Positions 6,939 through 16,399 of a stretch of DNA of 42,668 nt are shown in pieces; position 1 is the first letter of the stretch; each line of letters opens with the position of its first letter. The DNA is from a bacterium (GTDB lineage: Bacteria > SZUA-182 > DTGQ01): contig JAILZY010000025.1 in NCBI GenBank assembly GCA_023512255.1, forward strand, positions 1 through 42,668. The letters run 5' to 3'. The translations under genes were made by a program, and so were the position numbers. The notes beneath the pieces were generated by a model. That model was not told where the DNA came from, searched no databases, and worked only from the letters and a program-made list of their open reading frames with translations.

Positions 6939-9900
6939 CTACTCTTTGCTTGGCTTAAGCGAGGTCGAGCTTCGAGGTGAGCTGGTCGGAGTACGAGGTG
7001 GAGGAAGCACTCGGTATATGTAGTCAGCACCGAAGAATTCAAGATCTATCCCATTATACTTGAACGAACCTGTCACTTCAAAATAATCGTCAACTGGAAA
7101 TTCAGTAACATCACCTCTTCTAAACCTGCAGATAGCCATATGCTCTGTCCAGTCTCGGTTAATCGAGCGGGCCGGTGCACCATCAGCCACAGCCCGGTAA
7201 ATAGTCAAAGCATCATACGGAGCAGGGAACTTGATGAAGGCGTCAAACGCGGTCCCATTCGGCAGCTTCTGAATCTCATCCTTAATCACGATCTGATCGC
7301 CAACCAGCCTGAGAACTACGTAAAATTTCACAGAATCTTTACTCGTATTTCCGCAATAATCCTTAGCTATTATAGTGATAACGTTGTGTCCAACCAGCTT
7401 TGATAGGTCGATCGGGATGCAAGAAGGAGCAGTAATATCAACCGGCGCACCGCCATTGTTGGACAGAAGGACAGTCACTTCAGGATTAGGATCGCAGTTG
7501 TCAGTTACAGTGTAGCAGAAGTCGAGCTTGTCTGTACTGAAGTACTTTGGCTTCAGCGGCGGATCTATAGTGATCTTGGGAGGTTCAACCTCACGGACAG
7601 TTATCCAGAAACTGCACTCAGCCTTATTCCCGCACTTATCTGTAGCCGTACAAGTAACTAAATATTTGCCCTCACATTTTCCTGGTGGAATGGGGAAGAA
7701 ATCACCCGGATTATAGTTACAAGTCACGGTCAGGTCGCCACAATTATCCTCAAAGATTGGCAAAGGCCAGGTTACTACCGCGCCGCATTGCCCAGGATCA
7801 TTATTGACTACAATATCATCAGGACATGGAGTCACTATCTTAGGAGGTTCTTCATCACGAACAGTTATCCAGAAACTGCACTTAGTCTCATTTCCGCATT
7901 TGTCTTTGCCGGTGTAGATAATCTGATACTTACCTTCACATTCTCCTGGTGGAAGGGGGAAGAAATCCCCTGGGGCTACACTATGAGGAGTTGAATCATC
8001 AGGGTAAACAGCGATAACCGTCACGGTGACATCATTACAATTATCAATAAAACGTGGCGGGTCCCATGATACATAGGCACCACACCGGCCATCTTTCTTG
8101 TCTTTTGCGGAAGTACTAATATCATCTACGCAATGACTTACCATGGGAGGTTCTTTATCCAAAACAATTACAAGACGGCTCCAAGAAGCTGGATTTCCTG
8201 ATGAATCTTTAGCAATGCAAGTGATCAGCGTGCCTTTGGCACTATCTTCACATTCTGCGGGTAAAGGTTTGCTCGGGTCAAAAGGCGTACCGTCAGGATA
8301 GGTACAAGTAACCTCTGTCACCTCGCAATTATCAGTAAATGCTGGTGGATCCCAAGGGACTATAGCACTACACTCTGTAGGATCATTAGGAACAATGATA
8401 GGTGGAAGAGGTAGAGGTGGTACCGGAGCCTCTGTGTCATTCACCGTTACCGTAGCTGTGCAGGTGCTCTGGTTGCCGCTGGTATCAGTTACGGTCAGGG
8501 TAACCTCATTGGGACCAATATTATCGCAGGTGAAGGTATCTGGGGAGACCTTCATTTCGGCAATGCCGCAGTTGTCCGTCGAGCCATCATCTACATCCGA
8601 GGGGGTAATAGAGACCTGGCCGCTGGCATCAAGCTGCACGGTGATGTCCTTGCACCTGGCCTCAGGAGGAATTAAATCCACCACCGTTACTGTAGGTAGG
8701 CAGATGCTAGGAGGATTGCCGCTGGTGTCAATGACGATAAAGGTAACCAGATTGCAACCAATATTATCGCAGGTGAAGGTATCGGGGTAGACCTCCATTT
8801 TGGCAATTCCGCAGTTGTCCGTCGAGCCATCATCTACATCCGAGGGGGTAATAGAGACCTGGCCGCTGGCATCTAGATACACGGTGATGTCCTTGCACCT
8901 GGCCTCAGGGGGAATTAAATCCACCACCGTTACTGTAGCTGGGCAGATGCTAGGAGGATTGCCGCTGGTGTCAATGACGATAAAGGTAACATCATTGGGA
9001 CCAATATTATCGCAGGTGAAGGTATCGGGGTAGACCTCCATTTTGGCAATTCCGCAGTTGTCCCATGAGCCATTATCTACATCCTGGGGGCTGATTCTAG
9101 CCTGGCCGCTGGCATCAAGCTGCACGGTGATGTCCTTGCACCTGGGCTCAGGGGGAATTGAATCCACCACCGTTACCTTAGCTGGGCAGGTGCTCTCATT
9201 GTCGCTGGTATCAGTTACGGTCAGGGTAACTGAAATCTCTTTGCCGGCATCATCGCAGGTGAAGGTATCTGGGAAGACCTCCATTTTGGCAATTCCGCAG
9301 TTGTCCCATGAGCCATTATCTACATCCTGGGGGCTGATTCTAGCCCGACCGCTGGCATCAAGTTTCACGGTGATATCTTTAGCTATGCACTGGGGCGGAA
9401 TTTTATCTTCTACCTTACTGCTCTTCTCGATGATACCATTCAACCATTTACTCTGGTCGTTAGAAGGTAGAATACTTACAGCAGCCTCGACCTTTATATC
9501 ATCACCATCTTTAGCAGGGGTGAGCAAATCACAGATAGCAACTATAGTACTATTTATATCTTGTCGACAAACCTCTTGATTATTAAGGTAAAATGTTAAC
9601 TGCGCTTTCTTACTACTTATATTATTCTCACATAAAACTTTAGCGATTAGGGAATTACAATCGCCTGTAACTTCGAGATCTACCCAGGCATTATAGGTGG
9701 ACTTTGTGCCTTTTTCGTTATTATAGGTAACGGTGACCTTAATTTTATCAACTCCTGAGTCCCCAGTCGTATACGCCCATTTAACCTTTCCATCATCATC
9801 AGTTGAAAGAAATCCAGAGGATTTATCCTGATTAGGGCCCTCAACAATTTCAATGAAAACCAATGCATCTTTTATTGGGGCAGAGCCTTTTTTAACTCTA

Positions 9901-10736
9901 CACTCAATATCAGCTTGGTTACCTACAGGAGTTACAAAATTTTGAGGGGAAAGGTAAATATCAAACGAAGATGTAGTTACGCTATTTGCCTTGATAAACA
10001 CAGCCGTATCGGCGGAATTAGCACCAATGCCGCCTATAACCAGCTTGAGATGGTTAACTGTCCCAGGGAAAACCTCGGCCTCACATTTTAAAACCTGACT
10101 AACCCCATTTGATCGGATATCAATTAAGCCACCATTTGGTGCATAATTAACCCCATTGACGAAGAAACCAAAAGCATTACTGCTCTCACGGCTAACAGAT
10201 ATTTTATTCGCTTTAGAGCTCACTACATATTCAAAGGTCAGAATACTGCCATCAGGCACAAAGTCAAATTCCAGCACAGCCGGCAGCTCGCTCGTCTTAG
10301 CTATGTCCTGGCCAGAGGCCCTGACTGTTCCAGGTCGAGCAGGTTTGCCCAGGCTAGCGATATCCATCGTGCTGAGGATGATGCCGCTTTCAAACCCTAC
10401 AATTTTCTCTCCACCGGTAAAGATACCGCCAGAATAAGGCGATCCGCTCCATTTGACATTAGAGATAGTGATTCCTTCTCCGGCGATAGTCTCTGCCAGG
10501 ATAGTTGGATCACCTATTGCTTCCATGTCCTTAGTCGCCAACTTGCTTAATTCTCCGGTGGCAGGAGACGGCGGGGAAATGGTAGTAATGACAGGCATGG
10601 TTTTGATTGGCCCTGGCTGACTGCTTGCTGCCATCACGGGCGTATGAATTCCTAACAGGAGTAGAACAAAAGCTCCTACCAGTATGCCCGAAATCCAATA
10701 TTTCTCCATCCTTTTCCATTGCTTCAATTGCTTCAT
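6939..10736 (-). CDS. Large secreted protein: choice-of-anchor L-like domain plus HYR/Ig-like modules
   Basis: A 1265-residue exported protein. Residues 1-36 are a signal peptide (core ISGILVGAFVLLLLGI, cut near VMA-AS). Residues about 70-235 resemble the choice-of-anchor L domain (GIILST, VLEFDFVPDGSILTFEYV, AFGFFVNG). About 265-355 is an invasin/Big1-like Ig fold (GNQADIECRV, DDDGKVKWAYTTGDSG). Residues 446-767 are four 81-residue modules with paired Cys (RCKDITV, DNCGIA, TFTCDN), three nearly identical at DNA level. About 767-1050 are three HYR-type domains (PWDPPAFTDNC, TGKDKCGNETKCSFW). Another Ig-like module follows, then a unique region of about 125 residues. No C-terminal membrane anchor or LPxTG/PEP motif is visible. 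AAGGAG lies 8 bases before the ATG. Probably a surface or matrix adhesin, possibly a type II secretion substrate (inference). Confidence 0.8.
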   Translation of the reverse strand: MKQLKQWKRMEKYWISGILVGAFVLLLLGIHTPVMAASSQPGPIKTMPVITTISPPSPATGELSKLATKDMEAIGDPTILAETIAGEGITISNVKWSGSPYSGGIFTGGEKIVGFESGIILSTMDIASLGKPARPGTVRASGQDIAKTSELPAVLEFDFVPDGSILTFEYVVSSKANKISVSRESSNAFGFFVNGVNYAPNGGLIDIRSNGVSQVLKCEAEVFPGTVNHLKLVIGGIGANSADTAVFIKANSVTTSSFDIYLSPQNFVTPVGNQADIECRVKKGSAPIKDALVFIEIVEGPNQDKSSGFLSTDDDGKVKWAYTTGDSGVDKIKVTVTYNNEKGTKSTYNAWVDLEVTGDCNSLIAKVLCENNISSKKAQLTFYLNNQEVCRQDINSTIVAICDLLTPAKDGDDIKVEAAVSILPSNDQSKWLNGIIEKSSKVEDKIPPQCIAKDITVKLDASGRARISPQDVDNGSWDNCGIAKMEVFPDTFTCDDAGKEISVTLTVTDTSDNESTCPAKVTVVDSIPPEPRCKDITVQLDASGQARISPQDVDNGSWDNCGIAKMEVYPDTFTCDNIGPNDVTFIVIDTSGNPPSICPATVTVVDLIPPEARCKDITVYLDASGQVSITPSDVDDGSTDNCGIAKMEVYPDTFTCDNIGCNLVTFIVIDTSGNPPSICLPTVTVVDLIPPEARCKDITVQLDASGQVSITPSDVDDGSTDNCGIAEMKVSPDTFTCDNIGPNEVTLTVTDTSGNQSTCTATVTVNDTEAPVPPLPLPPIIVPNDPTECSAIVPWDPPAFTDNCEVTEVTCTYPDGTPFDPSKPLPAECEDSAKGTLITCIAKDSSGNPASWSRLVIVLDKEPPMVSHCVDDISTSAKDKKDGRCGAYVSWDPPRFIDNCNDVTVTVIAVYPDDSTPHSVAPGDFFPLPPGECEGKYQIIYTGKDKCGNETKCSFWITVRDEEPPKIVTPCPDDIVVNNDPGQCGAVVTWPLPIFEDNCGDLTVTCNYNPGDFFPIPPGKCEGKYLVTCTATDKCGNKAECSFWITVREVEPPKITIDPPLKPKYFSTDKLDFCYTVTDNCDPNPEVTVLLSNNGGAPVDITAPSCIPIDLSKLVGHNVITIIAKDYCGNTSKDSVKFYVVLRLVGDQIVIKDEIQKLPNGTAFDAFIKFPAPYDALTIYRAVADGAPARSINRDWTEHMAICRFRRGDVTEFPVDDYFEVTGSFKYNGIDLEFFGADYIYRVLPPPRTPTSSPRSSTSLKPSKE
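8437..9401 (-). repeat. Four tandem ~243-base coding modules
   Basis: The DNA encoding residues 446-767 of the HYR protein is four tandem modules. The segment at 8771-8820 recurs almost exactly at 9014-9063, a shift of 243 bases (81 codons), and a slightly more divergent copy lies near 8528-8577. Near-identity at synonymous sites points to recent duplication or gene conversion, so copy number may vary. Confidence 0.85.
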
Positions 10737-10968
10737 TCTTCACTCTCCTTGAAAAGATACCTTACTTCTTGAAACATTACCTGGTTCCTTCATTCTGGTT
10801 CCTTCATTAAAGCTTTTTGATGCCTTTGGTTAAACCTAAGGAACCTTCAATTATACTGTTATACTGTATGTCCTACTGTCTGTATATCCTGACTGTCTCT
10901 CCTTAATTTTTTCCTCCATTTTGCTCTCAATTAATAACTGGTAATAACCGGCTAAATAACTACGCTTT

Positions 10969-11035
10969 TGCACAAATCTCTCCCTGCCTTGAAATTCTTA
11001 AAAATTATCTTTCCCTACCAAACCCAGCAAAATCG
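10969..11035 (+). repeat. Dispersed repeat family C, copy 1
   Basis: About 65 bases from TGCACAAATCTCTCCCTGCC through TTGAAATTC, TTATCTTTC and AAACCCAGCAAAATCG. It matches 21040-21107 in the same orientation with few differences. Both copies lie a few hundred bases upstream of minus-strand genes encoding exported proteins (HYR protein; M23 peptidase). Confidence 0.85.
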
Positions 11036-11408
11036 AGCCCAGTAAAATCGAAAGGTTCGGAGAAAAAGTGCAGCAGAAGTATAATAAATAAAATAAATTA
11101 ATCTACTCGCTCTCTTTGTTTATTGCTCTTGCCTATTGTTTTGTAGACTGAATATCTGATTGAGAAGGGGAGAAAAAATTATCAGGCTTCCGAAATCGCT
11201 TATTAAGTCTTATTCATTGATTATAAAAAGTTGTTCACTTCACCTCCTCATAGCATTAATAAAATAAATCATATACTTATGTGCTAATATGAGTTTTATT
11301 TATAACTTTCTGATCCAGCATACTTCCTACAACTTTCACCCCCTCTCTTTACGATGATTTTCCACTAATTGAAAGACATAAGCGACAGAGGGTTCTCAAA
11401 CCCCTAAA

Positions 11409-11456
11409 AAGAATATAAAGAATATAAAGAAAAGAATATAAAGAATATAAAGAAAA
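11409..11456. repeat. GAATATAAA tandem tract, period 22
   Basis: A unit of the form AGAATATAAAGAATATAAAGAA is repeated twice, itself made of two GAATATAAA pieces. Non-coding simple repeat. Confidence 0.8.
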
Positions 11457-11985
11457 GCAATGACTTTCCCCTTCCAAGAGCTCATCTCTAAATATCCATC
11501 AAATAAGGAATGTTGTAATGGTTATTTTTTTAATTTTTAATAATTGCAAAAAATATACCATATTTCTAATTTCTAATTAATAGAAAATATTTAACTATAT
11601 TTTTATATAATATATATAAATTAATATTATTTATAGAATAGAAATGTTTTAAATTATGAATTTCTTTGCAATAAATATGAAAATATTTTCATATACTCAA
11701 TTATTTTTTTCTCAAAAAACTATGCTTTTGCATTTTTTCTTCGAATCCTTGATTTTAATGGATTTGCTATTAGAGATAATTTTCAAGGATTTCAAGGCGC
11801 TAAGAAATTTCTGCAAAAGTGTAGAAAAAAGTAACGAACGTATAGATAGCAGATCAGACAGGCATCGATCAGGTCGTCTATCCCTTATTGTGTTCTACCT
11901 GGGGCTAGCGCGAGCCTGGGCTTTTGACCAGGCACAGGGACGAAATGGGCGATAAGGCAAACTGGGATTAAATCCCTGAAATCGC

Positions 11986-12174
11986 GTATTCCCTGCTGGT
12001 ACTATAAACGGGTATAAACGGGCGGGTCAGAAATTTCCCCTAGAGCTCATCCCTCCAGGTATTCCCTACTGATACGAAACGGGTATTCCCCTGACTTAAG
12101 GAGCAGCGAATCTGAGTCGTCTGGTCAATCTCTCCTCGTTGAGGTATTCACCCTGCCGTAAGGAGTAGCGATCT
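11986..12174. repeat. Decayed GTATTCCC repeats
   Basis: GTATTCCCTGCTGGTAC-ATAAACGGG at 11986-12012 resembles GTATTCCCTACTGATACGAAACGGG at 12059-12083. GTATTCCCCTGACTTAAGGAGCAGCGA at 12083-12110 resembles GTATTCACCCTGCCGTAAGGAGTAGCGA at 12144-12171. Irregular spacing and drift argue for old duplications. No coding sense seen. Confidence 0.5.
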
Positions 12175-12666
12175 TCGAGTACGGAAATATTCCCCCCAAA
12201 AAATATTAAAGTGCCATGCCTGTTTGCCCTATGGCGAGGTAGCGATACGAAGTGAAATCTGCCGATAAAGTGTAGAATTTCAAGTTATGGATAGCACAAC
12301 TTCTATTTAGCCAAATTTCTATATTAATATTAATATTGTGATATTTATTGTGATATTGCAGGACTCCTAAACGAGGAGTCGAGAAGACAAGCTCGATCAG
12401 TCCTTTGGCCAAGAGTTGAGGAGACTTTTAGCAAAGACAAGAACTTCTAAACTAATTTTAAGGGACGAGTCTTTATTTTAGGAAACAAGTCTTTCTTGGA
12501 AAGCTTCTCTTTTGTGGCATAAAGAGTAAAAATCATACTTGACAGCTTAAAATTCACAATGCTATAATCCAGAAAATCAAATTCCATGAAACTATTCTCA
12601 ATCTCATTCCCTAGCAAGTGATGTCGCAAGCGATGTATTTTTTATGCCGGTTTGTCAAAATTTCGT

Positions 12667-12695
12667 TTGAAACTTAGCTGAATTTCTGCTATTCT
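12667..12695 (+). promoter_or_regulatory. Sigma70-type promoter for the F-ATPase operon
   Basis: TTGAAA (12667-12672), a 17-base spacer, then TATTCT (12690-12695). It lies about 75 bases before the atpB start and no other gene lies between. Consensus-like spacing and position support it; not experimentally shown. Confidence 0.55.
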
Positions 12696-12768
12696 TTTAT
12701 AGAGATTTAGTGCTATATTTAAGGTTATAGTGAAAATGTGCATTTTTTTATGAGGTTAGGAGGGATGC

Positions 12769-13551
12769 ATGGGACATGGCATTCATTTTCTCAGTTATGG
12801 TGAGTCGATTTTCTGGACCCTGCTTATCAGTGGGATATTAATTGTATTTTCAAAACTGGCTCTGAGCCAAAAAAATCTGGGCGTACCAGAAGGGCTTCAG
12901 AATCTAGCCGAGGGCTTGGTTGAATTTATGCTCGGCATGTTTGAGCCAGAGTTGGGCAAGAAGGTAATGCCTCTTGTCCTGCCTTTTCTCGGTGCATTTT
13001 TTCTCTTCATTCTGATCTCAAATATCTTTCTCCTCATCCCATTCGCTCAATGCCCAACCGGCGATTTAAGCACCACAGCCGCACTTGCGGTCATCTCGCT
13101 TGCTGGAGTGCATATTCTCAGTATTAAACTGAAGGGCTTCAAAAAATACGTATATGATTGGTTTAACCCCTATCCAGAGTTAACCGCAAAAGCCGAGGGT
13201 GAGGAAGAAGGAAAAGTAGGCCCGCTTAAATCTATCTTTAAGAAAATCAGTGGCTTTCTGTACTCTGGAATGATGAGAATTATTGTCTCTCTGCTGATTA
13301 TCCTCCACGTCATGGATAATTGCGCCCGGCTCTTATCTCTTTCTTTTCGACTTTTCGGTAATATCTTCGGAGAGCATACGGTATATGCCATGGTTTCACA
13401 GGTAGCCATGGGCAGTTATCGAATGGTAATTCCCCTGTTCATCCCGTTGTTAATTCTCTTATTGGATGTTTTAGCGGCTACTATTCAAACAGCCGTATTT
13501 TGCATGTTGAGCACTTTTTACCTAAAAGAGGAAGCTGCGATTCACCATTAA
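12769..13551 (+). CDS. atpB: F-type ATP synthase subunit a
   Basis: A 260-residue integral membrane subunit that forms the ion half-channels of the F0 motor next to the c ring. The conserved segment ARLLSLSFRLFGNIFGEHTV contains the essential Arg of the family (Arg194 here, equivalent to E. coli aR210) inside FRLFGN. Several hydrophobic segments are visible, with a charged insert around residues 140-155 (AKAEGEEEGKVGP). AGGAGG lies just before the ATG. It is first in the operon a-c-b-alpha-gamma-beta-epsilon. No atpI/uncI gene precedes it. Length is normal for the family. Confidence 0.95.
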   Translation: MGHGIHFLSYGESIFWTLLISGILIVFSKLALSQKNLGVPEGLQNLAEGLVEFMLGMFEPELGKKVMPLVLPFLGAFFLFILISNIFLLIPFAQCPTGDLSTTAALAVISLAGVHILSIKLKGFKKYVYDWFNPYPELTAKAEGEEEGKVGPLKSIFKKISGFLYSGMMRIIVSLLIILHVMDNCARLLSLSFRLFGNIFGEHTVYAMVSQVAMGSYRMVIPLFIPLLILLLDVLAATIQTAVFCMLSTFYLKEEAAIHH

Positions 13552-13605
13552 AAAGGGAGCAGCAATACGTCACTTTAACCTAATATTTATGGAGGTACAA
13601 CTTTT

Positions 13606-13860
13606 ATGGATAGCATGATTGTGCTGAAAATGGTTACCACCTTTAGTGCTGTAGTTGCTATTGCTATTGGAGCCCTGGGAGCTGCTATCGGTATGTCAAA
13701 AATCGGAATGGCCGCTCTGGAAGGTATTGCCAGACAACCAGAGATGGCTGGAAGAACCTTTACCACCATGCTGATCGCTATGGCTCTGATTGAAGCCTTG
13801 GCTATCTATTGTTTGCTGATCTCCTTGGTCCTTATCTTCGGTAATCCGTTCATACATTAA
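13606..13860 (+). CDS. atpE: F-type ATP synthase subunit c (proton-type)
   Basis: An 84-residue two-helix protein that builds the rotor ring. The polar loop is ARQPE (residues 42-46) and the ion-binding carboxylate is Glu63 in ALIEALAIY. Aligned on the RQP loop with the Ilyobacter tartaricus c subunit, the sodium-ligand Gln32 is Met30 here, and Ser66 and Thr67 are Ala64 and Leu65. The set of sodium ligands is therefore missing, which predicts proton coupling. The glycine-rich helix-1 motif is degenerate (GALGAAIGMSKIG), which may affect ring size. GGAGGT is 9 bases before the ATG. Confidence 0.95.
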   Translation: MDSMIVLKMVTTFSAVVAIAIGALGAAIGMSKIGMAALEGIARQPEMAGRTFTTMLIAMALIEALAIYCLLISLVLIFGNPFIH

Positions 13861-13918
13861 AAATCAGGATGTAGAAGGGGAGCCTTTTCACATCCACCTA
13901 GAATAAGGTGAATAAAAT

Positions 13919-14419
13919 ATGCTAGGGTTCAGTTTTGTTAAATTTCTCTTTAGCATAGTAAACTTTGTCGTGCTCATGGTCATCCTCAAAAAACTCTTCT
14001 TTAAGCCAATCATGAATGTCCTAGAGGAGAGGAAGGCTAAGGTAGCGGCTGAGCTGGCCAAGGCGGATGAAGCAAGAGCAGAAGTGGCCAAATTGAAAGA
14101 GAGCGGAGAGAAGATCATTCTGACAGCCAGACAAGAAGGAGAGTTGATTCTCAAAAAGGCTCGAGAGAATGCGGATCAGGTGATTGCTCAGGCTAAGGCT
14201 GAGGCAAATAATATTGTTCAGGAAGCCAAAGCCAGCATTGAGCGCGAAAAAGAGGAAATCCGCCGAGAGATGTATTCTGTATTGATCGATTTAGTCTCCT
14301 TAGCTTCCAGAAAAGTCATGTATGGATCAATTCATGAGGATTATCAGAAAGCATTAATCGAAAGTGCTGTTGGGCAGAGCCTTAAGCAGGCATATCTGCG
14401 AGGAGGAATGGCTAATTAA
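13919..14419 (+). CDS. atpF: F-type ATP synthase subunit b
   Basis: A 166-residue peripheral-stalk protein: one N-terminal membrane helix (residues about 5-28, [20 protein letters not shown]) followed by [15 protein letters not shown] and a long charged helix to near the end. Length is typical of a homodimeric b. Only one b-type gene is present, so a b2 dimer is expected. The usual atpH (delta) gene does not follow. Instead a 122-base gap leads to atpA, whose N-terminus looks delta-like, so the tip of this b would have to contact a domain of alpha (inference). Confidence 0.93.
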   Translation: MLGFSFVKFLFSIVNFVVLMVILKKLFFKPIMNVLEERKAKVAAELAKADEARAEVAKLKESGEKIILTARQEGELILKKARENADQVIAQAKAEANNIVQEAKASIEREKEEIRREMYSVLIDLVSLASRKVMYGSIHEDYQKALIESAVGQSLKQAYLRGGMAN

Positions 14420-14442
14420 CTTTTAATTTCCGAGTAACCGAT

Positions 14443-14519
14443 CCCTGGATCACAGGATGGCCATTATTAGGGGCAGAGGCGGCGATGGTTACGGGGAACC
14501 GCCCCCTGGATCACAGGAT
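14443..14519. repeat. 16-base direct repeat around the atpA start
   Basis: CCCTGGATCACAGGAT occurs at 14443-14458 and 14504-14519. The second copy would be inside the coding region if atpA began at 14485, but both copies are untranslated if it begins at 14542. This favours the downstream start. Confidence 0.85.
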
Positions 14520-14541
14520 CGTCAAGGAAGGCTTCAAGGTT

Positions 14542-16365
14542 ATGAAAGATATTTTACAGCAGGATTTGAAAGAGGTTCTCTCTGAATGTAAATTACCGCT
14601 GGTCCTCCTCACCTCTGTTCCTCTCAATAATAATTTTGTCAGCAACCTGGAACAAAAGCTGTCTGAAATTGCGGACCGGAAAATCGAAATTCGGGTTTTT
14701 GAGGATTCGAAGCAGGAAGGAAGCGTTCTTTTCCTCACCGAAGACTTGAAAATCAACCTGGACATCCGTCATTCCTTTGCTGATTCGCTTGAGGAAAAGC
14801 TTCGGATGTTGCGGGAGGGTATTGATGTTGCCAAGGTCCAGGATGTAACCAGTCAGATCAGGCAGATTATTGAGAGCACAGAGCCGACGTTCAAAGTGGA
14901 TGATATCGGCCGCGAGGGGGTGGTTCTGGAGGTTGGAGATGGAATCGCTCGGGTTTCGGGGTTAGGAAAGGTCGGCTACAACGAGGTTGTCCAGTTTGAA
15001 AACGGCGGCTATGGCCTAGCCTTCAACCTGGAACGCAACAGTGTAGGTTGTATTTTGCTCACCCCCGAAGAGGAAATCCCTGAGGGGAGCCGAGTGGTCA
15101 GCACCGGCAAACTAATGCAGGTCCCAGTTGGCGATGGGATGATCGGACGAATCGTCAATGCTGTGGCCGTGCCTATTGATGGTAAGGGAAGGATTGAGTC
15201 CAATAAGTTTCGGCTGATTGAGCGCAAAGCTCCTGGAGTTATGCTTAGAAAATCGGTCTGCGAGCCGGTTCAGACCGGAATTAAAGCCATTGACGCTCTG
15301 GTCCCGATTGGGCGAGGCCAGCGCGAGTTGATTATTGGTGATCGAAAAATCGGCAAGACCGCTCTGGCCGTAGATACGATTATCAATCAGAAAAACTCTG
15401 ATCTAATCTGCATCTATTGTGCTATCGGACAAAAGGCAGCCGCGGTAGCCAAGGTGGTCCATGTCCTCCAGAAAGAAGGAGCCTTGAAGCACACGATTAT
15501 TGTGGCTGCTCTGTCGAATGAGCAGACTGCCTTCCGCTTCCTGGCTCCCTACACTGCCTGTGCCATTGGCGAGGAATTTATGGAGCAGGGCAGGCATGCC
15601 TTAGTCATCTACGATGATCTTTCAAAGCACGCCATGTCATATCGAGAAATGTCAGCTCTGCTCAAGCGGCCAATAGGACGTGAGGCTTATCCGGGAGATA
15701 TTTTCTATATTCACTCTCGACTCCTTGAGAGAGCAGCCAAACTGCGTGATGATTTGGGAGGAGGGTCACTAACCGCCCTCCCCATTATTGAAACCCTGGG
15801 TGGAGATGTAACTTCGTATATCTCAACCAATGTCATTTCGATTACTGATGGACAGATCTACCTCCAGAGCGAATTGTTCAATACCGGGTTTCGCCCGGCA
15901 ATCAATGTGGGGCTTTCGGTCTCCCGTGTCGGTGGTGCAGCCCAGCTCAAGGCTATGAAGCGGGTAGCTGGCCGAATGAGGGTGGATTTGTCCCAGTACC
16001 ACGAGATGGCCGCGTTCGTAAAATTCGGGGCCGAACTTGATGAGGCAACCAAGGCCCAGCTAGCCCGTGGTGAGCGTGGACGGGAGCTTCTTAAGCAGGT
16101 TCAGTATGCACCGATGCCGGTAGAGGAGCAGATCGCCATCATTTACGCGGTAGTCAATGGTTTTCTGGATGACATTCCGGTCAAGATGATGAGTGAGTTT
16201 GAAAAGGGGTTTATCACCCATATCCGTCAGAATGTTCCTGAAATATTCTCTAAGATACTTGAGCTAAAGGATATTAATCAGGAGATTGAAGGCTTGTTGA
16301 AAAAGGCGATCACGGATTTCAAGGGTATTTTTATGGCGGGTGAAAAGCCTCTCCAGGCAAAGTAG
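14542..16365 (+). CDS. atpA: F-type ATP synthase subunit alpha with N-terminal delta-like domain
   Basis: A 607-residue protein (626 if the ATG at 14485 is used). Residues about 95-600 are a normal alpha subunit: first helix near [12 protein letters not shown], beta-barrel, P-loop GDRKIGKT at 266-273 and [17 protein letters not shown] with the family's Arg-finger region nearby. The P-loop is displaced by 97 residues compared with E. coli alpha (169-176). The extra N-terminus, residues about 14-85, has the layout of the C-terminal domain of subunit delta: LVLLTSVPL, then a helix, then [19 protein letters not shown], then a [10 protein letters not shown] helix. There is no atpH gene in the operon. 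I read this as a delta(CTD)-alpha fusion that would tie the stalk directly to alpha. The alpha call is certain; the delta reading is from pattern only. Confidence 0.9.
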   Translation: MKDILQQDLKEVLSECKLPLVLLTSVPLNNNFVSNLEQKLSEIADRKIEIRVFEDSKQEGSVLFLTEDLKINLDIRHSFADSLEEKLRMLREGIDVAKVQDVTSQIRQIIESTEPTFKVDDIGREGVVLEVGDGIARVSGLGKVGYNEVVQFENGGYGLAFNLERNSVGCILLTPEEEIPEGSRVVSTGKLMQVPVGDGMIGRIVNAVAVPIDGKGRIESNKFRLIERKAPGVMLRKSVCEPVQTGIKAIDALVPIGRGQRELIIGDRKIGKTALAVDTIINQKNSDLICIYCAIGQKAAAVAKVVHVLQKEGALKHTIIVAALSNEQTAFRFLAPYTACAIGEEFMEQGRHALVIYDDLSKHAMSYREMSALLKRPIGREAYPGDIFYIHSRLLERAAKLRDDLGGGSLTALPIIETLGGDVTSYISTNVISITDGQIYLQSELFNTGFRPAINVGLSVSRVGGAAQLKAMKRVAGRMRVDLSQYHEMAAFVKFGAELDEATKAQLARGERGRELLKQVQYAPMPVEEQIAIIYAVVNGFLDDIPVKMMSEFEKGFITHIRQNVPEIFSKILELKDINQEIEGLLKKAITDFKGIFMAGEKPLQAK

Positions 16366-16399
16366 ACTGAAAGGGCTTCACAAAGGTTAGGATAGATCA

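Larger units (their letters stand above)
10737..12666. other. About 2 kb of gene-poor AT-rich DNA
   Basis: No gene is supported. Open frames at 11656-11955 (+), 12206-12412 (-) and 12447-12629 (-) are low-complexity and lack family features. The stretch holds dispersed repeat family C (10969-11035), a short GAATATAAA tandem tract (11409-11456), a very AT-rich core (about 11515-11720) and decayed GTATTCCC-type repeats (11986-12174). The ATP synthase promoter lies at its right end. Confidence 0.65.

Noticed and set aside
11656-11955. Open frame of 99 residues on the + strand
   Set aside because: Very AT-rich, Phe/Leu/Lys low-complexity start; no Shine-Dalgarno and no recognisable domain.
12206-12629. 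Two short frames on the - strand (68 and 60 residues)
   Set aside because: Lie in decayed repeats and AT-rich DNA; no start signals or conserved motifs.
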